Assembly (NCBI GenBank): GCA_036852015.1
Contig: JAANDG010000154.1
Span: 186,001 to 250,000 of the forward strand
Length of the DNA: 64,000 bases
Reading direction: 5' to 3'
Origin: Pelodera strongyloides
Lineage: Eukaryota; Nematoda; Chromadorea; Rhabditida; Rhabditidae
Part shown: positions 49,905-62,439 of the stretch, one piece after another
How positions within the stretch are numbered: the first letter of the stretch is position 1
Layout of the letters: the number at the start of each line of letters is the position of its first letter
Position numbers and translations under genes: made by a program
Notes under the pieces: model-generated
The model's database searches: none
Told to the model about the DNA's origin: nothing
The model's input: only the letters and a program-made list of their open reading frames with translations

Positions 49905-50955
49905 ATAGTGGAAATATTGTAGGACACATTAATACATCGCACAACTGGTAGCTGCTTCTCATCGCTAGTTTTAGTCACCAATTGCTTTATTTTGTATACA
50001 CTACTCGGAACCTATGCGGATTAAGCCAAATTCGTAGCTCTTACTGTATACTAATTGGAATATTAGATTCACTGTTTCCTCATAGTTTGCATTCTTGACA
50101 TATCTGTGCTTTAACAAACAATTGCATTACCACGAAAATGTTATTTCTTATGTCTTGTTTAAAATTAAATAAATTATTTTCTTTCTTCGTTTTTTCGTTC
50201 ACAGTCTGTTCAAAATAATGGTTTTTTGATTTTTGAACTGTCCAAACATCTGTCAAATGTTTCCAATATTGAATTGTGTTGGTGGTGTGTGCACACTACA
50301 ATTGCACCTTTAAATGATATGCAATTGCTTCCGCGCCAAATTGATTCTGGAAAAACAAAACTTTCTCGTCATATTCGTACATCTCTGTTCGTCTTAGGCG
50401 GGTCGCCAGCTAAAATATTTGCACCCGCGAACCCGCCCAGCTAAAATATTTCTACCCGCGAACCCGCCAGCTAAAATATTTCCATTGCCTAATTCGCTGG
50501 CGAAAGTAAACTACTGTAGGCGCTTCGCGGGTTAAAAATAAGTGGGAAATTGTGTGGATTACTGTAGTATCGTGTACACACTGAAAAGGGTATTGATCCG
50601 ATCCGATCCGAATTTTTTGTGAGAGCAAATTCTTTGTTTTACATTTTTAGTCCTTGTTTGTCATTTAATACCTTAATCTTATTTAATTTGTTAGCCTTCT
50701 GTTTGCAGATTGTGAACAATGTTCTAAATTCATTAATGTTCATGTAGATTGTTGAATGGATGCTACTGAACCTTCAAGCAGACGAATAATTTTCCTTCCA
50801 GAGTATGTTTTGTAATCGTTCCGTAAGATTATAAGGTGTATTTGATAATCTTTCTTGTGTTTTCATCGCAACTAACCCTTCTTGCATTCCATGTTACTAG
50901 TATGTTGCGTTGTATGGACGAATAGTTTATGTTTTCAGGGTTGGTCCTTTGGAAC
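49905..50955. other. spacer between AMPK gamma and the next plus-strand gene
   Basis: About 1 kb on the same strand as both neighbours. It contains the 50,399-50,484 tandem repeat and a TTTTCAG acceptor at about 50,938, just before the next start, a likely trans-splice site. The spacing is long for a typical nematode operon. Confidence 0.5.
50399..50484. repeat. GC-rich 30-base tandem repeat
   Basis: Almost three copies of a unit built on CCAGCTAAAATATTT and ACCCGCGAACCCG. It stands out from the AT-rich surroundings. It lies about 0.5 kb upstream of the next gene. Confidence 0.8.
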
Positions 50956-53900
50956 ATGAAGAGGAACCATCGACCACACAGTGGACGAATCGCAATCCCA
51001 AGAAAGAGAGTAAAAAAAGAAATTGAGTGAGTACAATTTTATTAAGAAATGTAATAATGATAGTTGAAAGAAATTGATACTTGCTACAGATTCCTTCAAG
51101 AATGCATGTCCTAGCCGTTGATGATACGAAGGGAATATTATTCGTGTAGTACTTATACGTTATCCTTTCCTAACTACGTCAACTAGAAAAAATATTAAAC
51201 GTTATACATATAAATGAACAAAATGTTAAATCAAATTCCAATATACTCAGCGACAATTAATTGAGACACAGTGGTTGAGTCATGTAATTTGGGTTCTCAT
51301 TACGGTTGGACCGTAGTGAGGTATACTGGATTGGCTGAAAAAGTATATCAATTCGACTATGTGTCATAGTATAATTGTGCTGGGTGAACCAAATGGTATA
51401 ATTATAGCTTGTTCTTTAGGCAAACAATAGAAATTGATGGAGACGGCTTCAATCCAGAACAAGCTCGAGCAATTGCCAGGTATATTCATTGTAATCACTC
51501 ATTCATGATAAACACGGTTAGCCATGTTGATTGCAAAAGTTCTTCCTTGAGCGGATGTGATATTTGCGGGGGCGACTATGGACTCAAAGGGAACAATCAA
51601 TCTGGTGTGGTCATCATTATCGTATTCATAGAAGAATTGGTTGACGATTGCCAGTTGTTGCATCAGCGCAAACCCTTTCATATTCGCGGTTGTGTTCTTT
51701 TGCGGGTGATCCTCCAAGAATTCAGTGAGCCTAAAATGCCTAAAATTAATAGGTACTCGCACACTCAAACATACGTTTAAGGTTATATGTAGAAGCACAT
51801 TATTTCTCATTCGACCATAAAAGCTTACACTTCAATGGCATTCCATGTTTCGAATCGGTCGACTATTGCTTTCACTCCGTTATTGGTGATCGCGAAGACA
51901 AACACTTTCGCGAAATGGTAACATCCGCCCTGTTCATCGGCAATGATTACCTGAAGCGAGTAGGAGCATACTGTGGATGGGCGTTGGTTAGAATAACATT
52001 TATCATCATAATTCTTTCATGCCGGTTATTGAGATTTATGTAAATATAAGATTACTTCACTTACACATGTTCTTTGCGTTTCCTGTTCGTTCTTTACGAA
52101 GGGAGTTCCGGCAAAGCCATAATTGTCCCGTCCCATTCTTTTGCTGAACTGGGAAGTTATATGTGCAAGTGACATAATGTTTACAGTGACGTCAGGGTCA
52201 GTGACGTAAATTATGTAACCAATTGTTTTTAATTAACTGGTGGAAAACTGACAAAAATCGCGTTCCATTCCGGGGTAGCAGTCTCTTCAGTCGTCCGTAA
52301 ATTGGGCTGTTGTTTGGTACGACATCTTTTGACGAGTAGAAACCCCCCTCAATTCCAGGTAGTGGCGTGCTCTGCAATTGCTTAGTGCCGTCTTTTTGAT
52401 TTGTAGTAGTTGATAATAGCAAATAGCTGCCAGACGAATCCCGTGTTGATTCACCATTTTGCTTCTTTTGTACTCACCTGACACATGAAACGCGTCTTTC
52501 CCGTGAATTTGTCCAGTGATGTCGCAAACGCTGCGCATTGCTGATCTCCACGAGAGGCGCGCCGATTGATTTCGAGTTTCGTCATCAGAAGTGTGCTGCT
52601 CCTAAAGTGGTTTTTTAATTACCTCATGCGCAAATAATTTTTCTCATAAAAAAGTAGCTCTCGCGTTTACCGTTTGAGCACTGCGGATGCGTATCCTCGC
52701 GTATTTCCGGGAGTAGATTGCATCTTCATGAGTCTGTACGATGCCTCATGTGGAGCATTTGTGGTGCACATAGGAGATCCGAATTCTTCCATATGCTGCA
52801 GTAGATGTTCGAGCCACTTAAAATAAAATATTGAATGATCAAATATTATGTTGCTTGTTTTCTCCTAAGTAACGCGGTACGACTTAAATATAATTTTTTG
52901 GTTTGGTGACTTACATGATGCTTCATCGTTGCGTATTGCAAGCCAAATTTCTCAGAGTGGTATTCCAAATACAAATGGGTAACGTGCTTGAGCATTGCGA
53001 TAATATCCGTGTCCAAGGTATAGCTCTCAATGCTGCGTATAAGGAATGCCAGAAACAAGAAATGAGGAGCAGCGAACATATCCTCGAGAGTATGCGGTAT
53101 GAGCGACATGATCGAGTAGGTGCTGATGAATATCTAAAAACACTTTTATTTGTTTCAGATCGTTTTATGGTCATGAAAATTTGGAAGAGACCATATTTGA
53201 TGATTCACCTCATCGTGCTGTACGGGATTTGAGAGAAGAAGACCGTTATACGGAAAGAGTCCCTGAGCAACGAATTGCCCCTGTGTGAGTTCACTTTTTT
53301 CTTTAGTTTTATATTTTGTTAAATAACTATTAGGGAGCATAGGGAGCGTATTATGCACCTGCTCTCTTTCTCCTCCAGTGATTATCCCCTTGTCATCCGT
53401 GTGTAAGGTTTGCGTCCTGTTGCTGGTAGAATTGTGGCAAGAATTAGACAACTCTTGTATTACTATTCTTCCCCTTCTTGTTGCCGACATCTTCAGACCT
53501 GCCACATTACACTCTGAAAAACTGGTTTGTTTTCTTTACATTATGTATTTAGAGCCCAATCCGCAATATACGCTATAATTTTTTCCTCTTTCGTGGTACA
53601 ATTGTTGTGAACTGAGAACATGTTGTGTAAATGCCCACCATTAATAGTGTCACAGAGCAATCCTTCGCTGAGTAAGTGAAGGACATCGGGAGCTAGCCTA
53701 TTAGGAGTGATGATATCAAGAAATCGTGAGTAGCCTAGAATGAAATTTTTCACGCCGTCATTCAAGTACTTGATATAAATTACTGCCTATTGCATTACTA
53801 TTGAATACCTTTTCTAGTTCATTTCAAGATTTGAACATTATATGGCCTTTTCAAAATACCTTTAAAGCCAAATATTGCTCGTTGTGCATGGGAGTAGACA

Positions 53901-56900
53901 CTATTCAAAGCTCCCTTATCCTCATTTCTCGGTAGTGCATTCCGTAGAGCTGGCCAGCAATATTTGTTCCCGTCTCGTACGCCCGGTAACAAGCATTGAT
54001 AACACCCGAACATCGCTTGCCACCCTTTCATTAAGAAAAGCTCGTTGGAAGCCTGCAATAGTGTAGAAAATCGTATTCAGTATAGTAATTGTTTCTTTAT
54101 GCTATGAAGGCGTATTATGCATTACAACTGACAATTGACAATAAGCACTTGTGCGAACCTTGAAATCGAGCATTGCCAACAGTACGTTTACTTTGATAGC
54201 AATATTCCCTCGAGAGGAAGATACGATGATGGGGTCGTCCTGGGTGGACCGCAAAAATCCTGACAACTTGCTGGCTATGTAATCCATGGCGCGAGTGTGT
54301 AACTTCTTCCCGGCCGTTGCTATTATAGGAAACGGCATATATTGCATCCTCTGACGCATGTGTTGGGGTAAGGACAGTACCGGCAGGAGGAAGGGGAAGG
54401 ATTGTCCCCTATAAAGAAGACTTTTTTATTGTCATAATTAAGTTTTTATAGTAGCTGTAAAAGGGCACCGCCACATCATTAAAGTATAGTAATTGAAACA
54501 CCTACGGCAACCGCTTACCTTTCCAGTCCTTTGAATTGGAATCCATCAGTGTTCAGCCCTATCTGTACAGTTAGATTTCCTTCATTGAATGCTCGAGGAC
54601 TTTCCATTGCCTCCCTAAACTTTGGAGAAAAGCGGATGTCATCTCTTGAGTTTGGATCCGCTTGGTGCGCTTCCTGGTGCGCAAGTAGAAGTTCCTGCAG
54701 ATGAGCAGAGGTTCACTTTTCTCATTTGAACTAATGAAACTTTTTCATCAGACTTAATGATTAATAATCCCTTTGCCAAATTGTCCACAAATATTTCTAA
54801 GTTTTTCGGTTTCACGTAGAAAATCGGACACACCTCGATACAGTGCTCAAAGAAGTTCTGAAAATAGGTACGCATATGCAGTATGTCCACGGTGTTCTTC
54901 TTTCTGTTTCGATTTCTCCTCCACCTTTTCCTTAAACATTTTTCCCTTAATCACTTAGTTGTGCAAATCAAATCGATAATACACACTTCCAAGAATACAG
55001 TAATGCTTAGCCCTTTACTTACTGTCTATCCTTGCAAAGCGCGTTGTAGCACAAACTGTTCTGATGTGGAAGTGGTGTACCGCACGATGCGCAGAAGTGT
55101 ACAGTTGTATGGCCAAGTTCCTTAATCATATTCATATGCTCATATTAAGTATTAGTAGACAATAATACGTACAGCTGTTCTTTGATTATGGTATGCACCC
55201 ATTGATTGGGAAGATTCAATGAAAAAAAGGTCTGAGTGTCTCATCTTTAAATAGGCCACCTAGCAACAACGGAATCTTACCTGCGCGACGTATTTGAGAA
55301 TTTGATTATACTCCGCGTGCGTAAATCGTTTTTCGCCCTGTTTGTAAATGTAATCTGCACATGAAAATAATTCCTCGGTGTCCTTCCGTGATTTTCCTTT
55401 TTTTAAGTTCTGAATTTAATAATTTTCATATTCTGCATGTTAACATGTACTACATAATTCTATGTGTGAATAGAGTCCAAATTGTCCTAGAAATACTTCT
55501 ATACTATTATAGAATGATGCAGTAGTGCTAAACTGGCCATCATTGTTTTTGTTTACATAGTCGATTAATACGTACGACTCACAATAGCCATAAAAAACAG
55601 CATTTCGTTATCCATATCATTCCAAAAAGATTCATCTTCATCGCCTGTATCTGGGTTTTCAGACGGTTGGGGTGATGGTGATGACGGAGGAGAAGCGGAA
55701 TGAAAGCCATCATAGCTTGAGGATTCGACGGATTCCATCACATAGTCATCAGTAGAACTCTGCTCATCTCCTTGATTCTCCATTCCAGGTGCCGCGTCGT
55801 CAATAGATTCGGCATCGCTACTTGAGCTGGATAAAGCTCGCAAACGTTTACTGGACCCTAAATCATTTAGTGTACACGAATTAAGAATATGGCAGATACG
55901 CCCATCATATTTAGCATCACTGACCTCAGGAATCCATGATGTTTTCATTGAACTTATTTATACAAATTTTACACATTATATATTATATACTTCTCATTCT
56001 TCTGGTTCTCTATTTATGCACAATTGATCGGCGCTTCATTCATGTCATGATCACGCATAATGACTATGCCTTGATGTTCTACATTCCACGATAAAATTTC
56101 ATAATTTCAGCATGTTGCAGGTAAACTTCAATGTTCATCAATACTAGGAAACTAATTAACCAATATTGCGTACCTGCGTTCCGTGTTTTATGCCAACTGG
56201 CATAGCGGGTAAGATCACGGTCATCCATGTTGAAAGAACCTGCGGACTAGTGGATCGAATAGAATTATAGCTAATAACTTGGTAGAAAAGGAAGTATATT
56301 TGCTCCGCTAATATCCAGATTGTCAAGGGACCTATTTTTTGGCGCGTTTTTTCCATGCAAATGCAATTGTTAGTTGTGGAATATTGAATGATCTTCCATT
56401 CCAGCTATTTGCCACCGCCGAAGGTGTCAGCCACTCTATTTCGTCCAACGCAGACGAACAAACATTTGCCTATGGTCATAAATTCACCGCAGACGGATCC
56501 GAAGATTAAATCTGCCCTGCCAACGGGAAACCGCGAAAGGGAAAGGCTGGTCATTGATTTGTTATTCTCTATTCATTTTCTTTGTCTGGAACGATATCTT
56601 TTTTACCACCCTTTCACGATTTAGGTTTAAGAGTGCTTTATCAGGAAATAGATATTATTTAGTATGTAACTAAACGTAGCTTTCGTTTAATAATTTTATA
56701 CCATGACATGTATTATTCCAGAGTCAGAAATCACTCAACTACTGCATCTGCTCCTCCGGAAGTGAATGGCCGGAACAGTTCGCTCAGCAATGGCACAATT
56801 AGTCAGCAACGGCACGGTCATTTGAATGCTGGTATGGTACACCATTTATGTTTGCGTACATTATTGTACACTTTGTAGTGTTCTTTTCCTCAATTCAAAT

Positions 56901-59572
56901 GTCATGTAAAGGGTTGAGGATTACATGGAATATGCCATGCTATATATCGACGATGTGCGTGGTTACGTACCGATTCTATGATAGTTTTCCTATCCTCTCC
57001 CTCAGCTTTAACCTTTAATGTAAGCCGTTTTAAAGTGAGAACCGCCGGACTTTTGAATTTACTTAGATCGTGCCGATATGAGAGCGCCTGCTCGGCCCGA
57101 TGTTGGAGTGCCATGCACAAAGAATCCGCTAACGATGCTCGCTGACAAAGCGATATCAGGATACAATTCGACACCTGGAGGGCTTGAGTTCCGAGTATGC
57201 ATTGCTTTTTTAACAATTTAAGATTAACATTCTCTTAATTTAGAATTCTCGAACGAGTTTATAATTCGTTTTTTTTTCCTTAGTTTGCATTTGTGCGACA
57301 GTGAAGTGAATGAAGTGTCGTGATCCCTGATCTAGAGATCCTTTAATTATTTTCAGGCATGGATTTCGGAACAGAATCCGCCTTTGGTTGATCTGCACGG
57401 GCTGATCAGCTATCAACAAACTGTGGAAATAGAGACTGGAGTGGACCGTGCACTCACACTTAAGGAATCCATAGGCTTGGTTTTTGCTGTAAGTATGATT
57501 AAATTTACCCTGTTCTATAAAAATGAACTGCAACAAATGAAAAATATAGTTTTGAATTCTGTATGTTTTACGCCTAACATAAACGTGTTATATTCATATT
57601 ATTTATACATTAAATATATAGATATGTATTTTATACATGAGTTCCAGAATTTAGTTTATTTTATTATTCTATATTGCTAAGTAAATGTAGAGGGGTTTTT
57701 AGATGCAAACAAATGACATCCAAAACAGAAGGTATGCGGAGAACAAAGTGAAGCGAGATCGTATTACCAGTGAAGTTCGTTTAGTCGTTTTTATTTTGTT
57801 TCGCGTTTGCGGCGTTATGTGGCGAAGTGAGAATGAGGGCCAAAAGTGAATAAGGTTGTACGAACATTATTCAATTGAAAAGGTTGTGCCATGTGCGCAC
57901 GTACGCGTATTCGGGTCGTACATTTACTAAACTAGGTGTCAGCTGTGAGCAGTCATTGTTGCTTCGTTTCGGTCCACAAATCCCGTGCAATTTTATGAAT
58001 CATTTAATCGGTGTAGTTTTCTTTTCAGGAAAGCAAATTACTGGCGCGATTTTCGTTTCGGAATTTCGATGCATCTGAAGAGAGCAGGATATCGATTACC
58101 TCATTTGATTCTCCATCGTTTCGCGAAGGTTTGTGTATTCCTAGTTTAATGTGCATCTTTGATTTACGTGTACTATCACAAACTTCACAGGAATATGGAA
58201 TAATGCTAAAGTGCACGGGGGGGGGGGATTTCTTTTAAGAAAAATTACTTGCTGCCACTTAGAACATTTCACTACACAGTAAAGCATGCGTTTGTTATAG
58301 AATATTTGTGTTATAAGTTGGTGAAGTGACTATGCACCGTGACGCAATTTCCGTTCAATACGCCATGTTGAGGACACAGGACTTATGCTACAGTTTGTTG
58401 CGTTGTACATCTGTACGATCGTGATAATCATTTAGGTATAAAATATTGGGACGTACTAAAGAATTACATGGAATATTCTACTGCGAAGGGGAACCGGCAA
58501 CATGAAATACACTGGATCGAATTGTTTCACATCTTTGTAATGGCGGTAAGTTTACCTTGATGTTCATTAAAATGTTCCTGTGAACTGTAACTATTTCAGT
58601 GAATTCGCACTCATATTATATGGCTCATAATCTCTTATAGAACCTTTATTTCTTAGACTTGTGAATGACACACTCATATGGTAAGTGTTTTGTATTGTTT
58701 TGTATACTTTCTCCATCCTACTATGTTTTATTTTGCTTGCAGATGCTAAAAGATCCCGAAAAGATCAAGTTTGCGACGGTAGTTCTTGGCCGCTCTTCGG
58801 TACATCTTCTGAACATAGTGGCTGATGAAGATGACAAGGAAAATATTCATCACCTTCTGTGTGAGTGTACCTTTTTATATCGGTTTGTCGTTTTATAATA
58901 TCAATATCTGCTAAACGAAATAACAAAATAATAATTTATTATATGGATGATAGGATGATACAATAATTGTCATAGTCACATATGCTATAGATCTTATATC
59001 AGACCAACTAAGTAGAATTGGTCTAATGAAGACAATAAGCGGCCACCTTTTTATTCTTATACTTGCTATGTTTAGCTTTCCTTCTTATCGCCTTCAAAGT
59101 TTCGCACAACCGACAAGGACACTACCGTAACCTTCTATTTGATGCCCTGAGATCATCAATGAATGAAGCTAGGCGAAATATGAACAATGAATACAAAAAG
59201 CGAGAGGGTGCACGCGAGCAGGATGCGAAGTTCAACGCCTTATTGTAAGTAGTAGCTATATTTTTAGTTATGGTTATTATTTGGTTCTCATATAACCCGA
59301 AATACGAGATAGTAAGTTCACCAGTCTCTCAAAATCAGTTTCTCAATGTTTTTTATTCCAGGGGAGTTTCCGAGAATTGCACCTTGGGCTTGAGCGATGG
59401 CGAACGTGACTTGAATCAGAATGCCAGGATTGTCAGGGAAAATTCACCTGATGTGTGCAATAACAAAGTCCCCAAACGTATAGCTTCCCCTATTTCTTCT
59501 CCTGAGCGCCGATCTCGCTCTCGCTCTCCTTTGAATACCGATGTATCTATGTCGTCTGACAACTTCGATTAA
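50956..59572 (+). CDS. 496-residue basic/Ser-rich protein, unrecognised
   Basis: Twelve exons (50956-51026, 51420-51479, 53159-53284, 56405-56560, 56722-56831, 57067-57194, 57357-57488, 58029-58128, 58436-58545, 58743-58860, 59076-59244, 59362-59572) sum to 1,491 bases in one frame. The start follows a TTTTCAG trans-splice-like acceptor. The N-terminus is very basic (GRIAIPRKRVKKE), like a nuclear localisation signal. The middle is a helical region with IKYWDVLKNYMEY, IHWIELFHIFVM and VVLGRSSVHLLNIV. The tail has SPISSPERRSRSRSP, typical of phosphorylated nuclear proteins. No known domain recognised; a nuclear role is inference. Its introns contain an antisense CACTA-like transposase gene, and its third exon sits inside an intron of that gene. 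That 126-base exon begins and ends in the same phase, so skipping it keeps frame. Confidence 0.75.
51499..55948 (-). CDS. CACTA/EnSpm-like transposase gene, intact, about 900 aa
   Basis: Sixteen exons (55948-55583, 55409-55281, 55120-55023, 54930-54717, 54694-54519, 54408-54159, 54052-53860, 53734-53639, 53498-53359, 53133-52915, 52816-52671, 52601-52478, 52371-52253, 52143-52065, 51950-51829, 51730-51499) total 2,703 bases without a stop or frameshift. Layout: a Ser/Asp-rich N-terminus; a zinc-finger-like CASCG with a following C-x5-C pair; LTVQIGLNTDGFQFKG, which holds the conserved NTDG of animal EnSpm transposases; a pause-like LPVLSLP; FGCYQCLLPGV, the paired-Cys motif before FGFK; RLAPDVLHLLSEGL in place of the usual DxMH; and a late YHSEKFGLQYATMKHH. 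Family resemblance is to CACTA/EnSpm transposases and related metazoan proteins. The intact frame suggests either a recent element or a domesticated gene. I did not find CACTA terminal repeats at the edges. Confidence 0.8.
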
Positions 59573-60549
59573 CTATGTTTAGCGTATGTAACGCACATTA
59601 TGACCTTGTTATCCCTTATTATTCATTTAGCTAAAGTGCTCTGAGTTACCGTTCCCATGATTTCGACAATCTCTTTTTACTTTACGGGTAACATGTTGCC
59701 ATGATATTGCTATAATTACGAGGTTAAATTTATTGTGCGGCCGAACCACTATTCACTCACCATTCCTTGTTATTGACACCTATCCATTTCTTGTTGTTGA
59801 CATATGTTTTAGAGTATAGTTCTTTTTTTGCTTCTTTACAAATAGTTGCTAACGTTGTTATTAGAGAACATAATACCTAATTTATTATAGATAACGTTAT
59901 CTTCATTTGAAACTTTTACTAATCACATTTTATTATACTAACCTACTATTTTTATTGCATGACTTTCTTTTTTAGTTGCAGACTAACAAATTATCCTCAT
60001 TGATATGTGGGGACTTCCTGCATTAAAAACTGTCGGATTCACGATAGCATAGCACAGTAGAAATTCCTTCGTCGTCTCCTGAAAAAAAGTATGTTTTCAG
60101 ACTTTATGATGTTTGTTGTTGATTATTAACATTTGTTTTATCCGTATAAAAGATTTTGCAACCTATGTTTGGCTTCCGTCAGATTTGGCGCTATTTGCGT
60201 GGGTTGTGCTTTCCATATTGCAGTTGCTAGGGTCTAACCATCTGCGTCTCTCCGGCGAGGGAGGATGCTACACTATTTGTAGCAAAACAGCGAAGCGCCT
60301 AGCGAAAATAATTCAATTGACACATCCGCCATGCAGGTGGACAGGCGGTTCGCCATTATTTTCGCTGGGCGGCCCGCCAAAAACGAACGCAGATTCTCCC
60401 TACTCTACATCGGACTGCGGTTTGATATTGCAGCTGAAAGCATCGATGTGAGTTTTTTCTCTTGTTTACTAGTACGCTTCATTATGTGTAGTTTTATTAA
60501 GTAATAGTAATAAACGTTTGCAATATTTATGACGGCAGCGTATGTCCTT
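59573..60549. other. 3' flank, no gene supported
   Basis: AT-rich flank after the 496-residue gene. A plus-strand open frame at 60,113-60,451 has a GC-rich second half (about 60,220-60,440) but no recognised domain. Not called as a gene. Confidence 0.45.
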
Positions 60550-60827
60550 TAAGGGGGCGTTCGGGATTGATTTTCCGAAAGGAAACTCGGCCAAATCCTC
60601 GTTCGGGATGGACATTTTGGAAACGTTCCAATGCTTGGAGAAAACAAAAAATACAGTATGAATTAGCTTGCGAAAAACGTTTCCCGCGCATATTTTTCAA
60701 ATTTTCCATGCAAATGCATACTGTATTTTTGGTTTTCTCCAAGCATTAGAACGTTTCCAAAATGTCCATCCCGAACGAGGATTTGGCCGAGTTTCCTTTC
60801 GGAAAATCAATCCCGAACGCGCCCTAA
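60550..60827. mobile_element. PIF/Harbinger-like MITE, second copy
   Basis: A 272-base element (60,553-60,824) with the same terminal repeats as the element at 12,136-12,307 and TAA duplications at 60,550-60,552 and 60,825-60,827. The inverted repeats extend inward about 100 bases each side, past the TTTTCTCCAAGCA segment. It is about 100 bases longer than the first copy because it keeps both long arms. Confidence 0.85.
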
Positions 60828-60879
60828 ATCATTTCTGACCGGATGCCAAACTTTGACAAAATATCCAATTTTGCTGAAT

Positions 60880-61245
60880 TTACGCTGGTTGTAGACCTTT
60901 TCGGGCCGTGTATGTAGTGGCCACGGAACGGTGGCTGGCGATGATAATAATTCCAACATCCTTCAGGTTATTTCCTGGTGAGCAGAAGATCGTGTCACTT
61001 TTTTTGATTTGATCTACCGCTTCACCATCAACGGAAACAAGTACGGCAACGTGAGAGACCATTCGAACGCACTGGCACCCTCGTCTTTCACCTTTGCTTC
61101 ACCAACAAAGGCGGCCTCGACTCGGACAGCCAGCTGACCGACCAGAGCCACGTGATTGAGGTGTCTGGGCGACTTCAGTCAACTGGACTGTATGGGTCGA
61201 TACCATATGCGCTCTTCTTGCTTACCGTTCAATGGTACATGACTT
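60880..61245 (+). pseudogene. GC-rich coding-like fragment, possibly frameshifted
   Basis: About 61,010-61,190 uses C-ending codons unlike its surroundings. One frame reads YRFTINGNKYGNV and then, after a one-base shift, another reads GTLVFHLCFTNKGGLDSD and SHVIEVSGRLQ. It looks like one exon broken by a frameshift, or two chance frames. No family recognised. Confidence 0.3.
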
Positions 61246-61506
61246 AGGTATTATTTTTTTGTTTGTCTATCATCGTCGTGCTTGAACAAGCATTTAATAA
61301 TTAGTTATGGCTGAAACTGTTTTAGTGCGCGCGCAGGATCAAATTATTTTCAAAATCAGGGTCTAATAAGGGTTTTCTTCTTTAAAGTGTTCGGTGGATC
61401 ATTTCGAATTTACTGAGTGAAGGGTAAAGCCTAGCTCATTGAAAAAGGTGAAAACAGAAGAAACATGCGCGGTAAAAGTTAGCGATACGCATTGTACCTA
61501 CGTAGA

Positions 61507-61816
61507 GATTATTTAATTAGGTTATATTAGGTGTGACACTGAGACATCGGTGTTTATTCCAGTAACCTATTTCTGTTCATATTTTTTCGGTAAATTCCCT
61601 TTCCATATCATCCACATGTTCCTGCTATAGGATGGCCACGAGCTTGGGTAGTCTCAGAATTGGTCGAGCCGGTCACTCCGAGAGACCAATTCTGACCTAC
61701 TTGAGCTGGTGGCCTGATCATTGCACGAAAATGAAGATGGTATTGATTGGCATTTACGGGGAGAATGTGAGTAGAGATAGGTTATTGTAGTAAACACAAG
61801 GGAGAGTGGAGAATTG
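61507..61816. repeat. fold-back repeat, copy A, with shared flanks
   Basis: The core 61,553-61,794 is an imperfect palindrome beginning TTTATTCCA. It has a central motif around GGTCACTCCGAGAGACCAATT. Flanking sequence on both sides is also shared with copy C, so A and C arose by duplication of a larger segment of at least 300 bases. Confidence 0.8.
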
Positions 61817-62050
61817 AAATATGTCTAGTTTGCGTTTTTTTTAGCGTACAGTTGACTGTAGCTGGGCCTTTTTGGTTAGAATTTGTAGGCGGTTACTTAA
61901 TTAGAAACCTTCTGTAATTTTAGAGAAATGACTAATCAAATACTTGTAAATAGCTTACCACAAAGAAATATAGATGTTATTGAAGGTGAGCTTATGAGGA
62001 CAAGATATGAGCTTTTTAAATAGGTGAATGATTTTACGAATGCGTAGTTT

Positions 62051-62291
62051 TTTATTCCATTAACATCTTCCAGTTTAGGTTTTCTCAGTAAAGTCCTTTC
62101 CATCTCGCCTTTGTTTTCATGTTATAGGAGGGTCAGGAGCTTGGGTAGTTTCTAAATTGGTCGGGCCGGTCACTCCGAGAGACCAATTCTGACCTACTCG
62201 AGCAAATGACCTGACTATAACATGAAAATGAAGGCGAGATGGAAAGGACTTTACTGAGAAAACCTAAACTGGAAGATGATAATGGAATAAA
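62051..62291. repeat. fold-back repeat, copy B
   Basis: A 241-base, almost perfect hairpin from TTTATTCCA to TGGAATAAA. The central region matches copies A and C, but the outer arms differ in sequence and the flanks are unrelated, as for an independent insertion of the same family. Confidence 0.85.
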
Positions 62292-62439
62292 GAATATTGG
62301 GGAGAGAGGGAGTTGTGTGTGGGGGCTCGAAGATGCTATTTTACTTTACAATTTTGCATAGACTATTTCACGTATGTTCTTTTCCATTTAATTTTACAAA
62401 GTACTTTCTTTATAAGTTTCATGATGTTGAATAATTGAG

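Noticed and set aside
50596..50616. Short GATCC-type direct repeat
   Set aside because: Only two to three units of five bases; could be chance.
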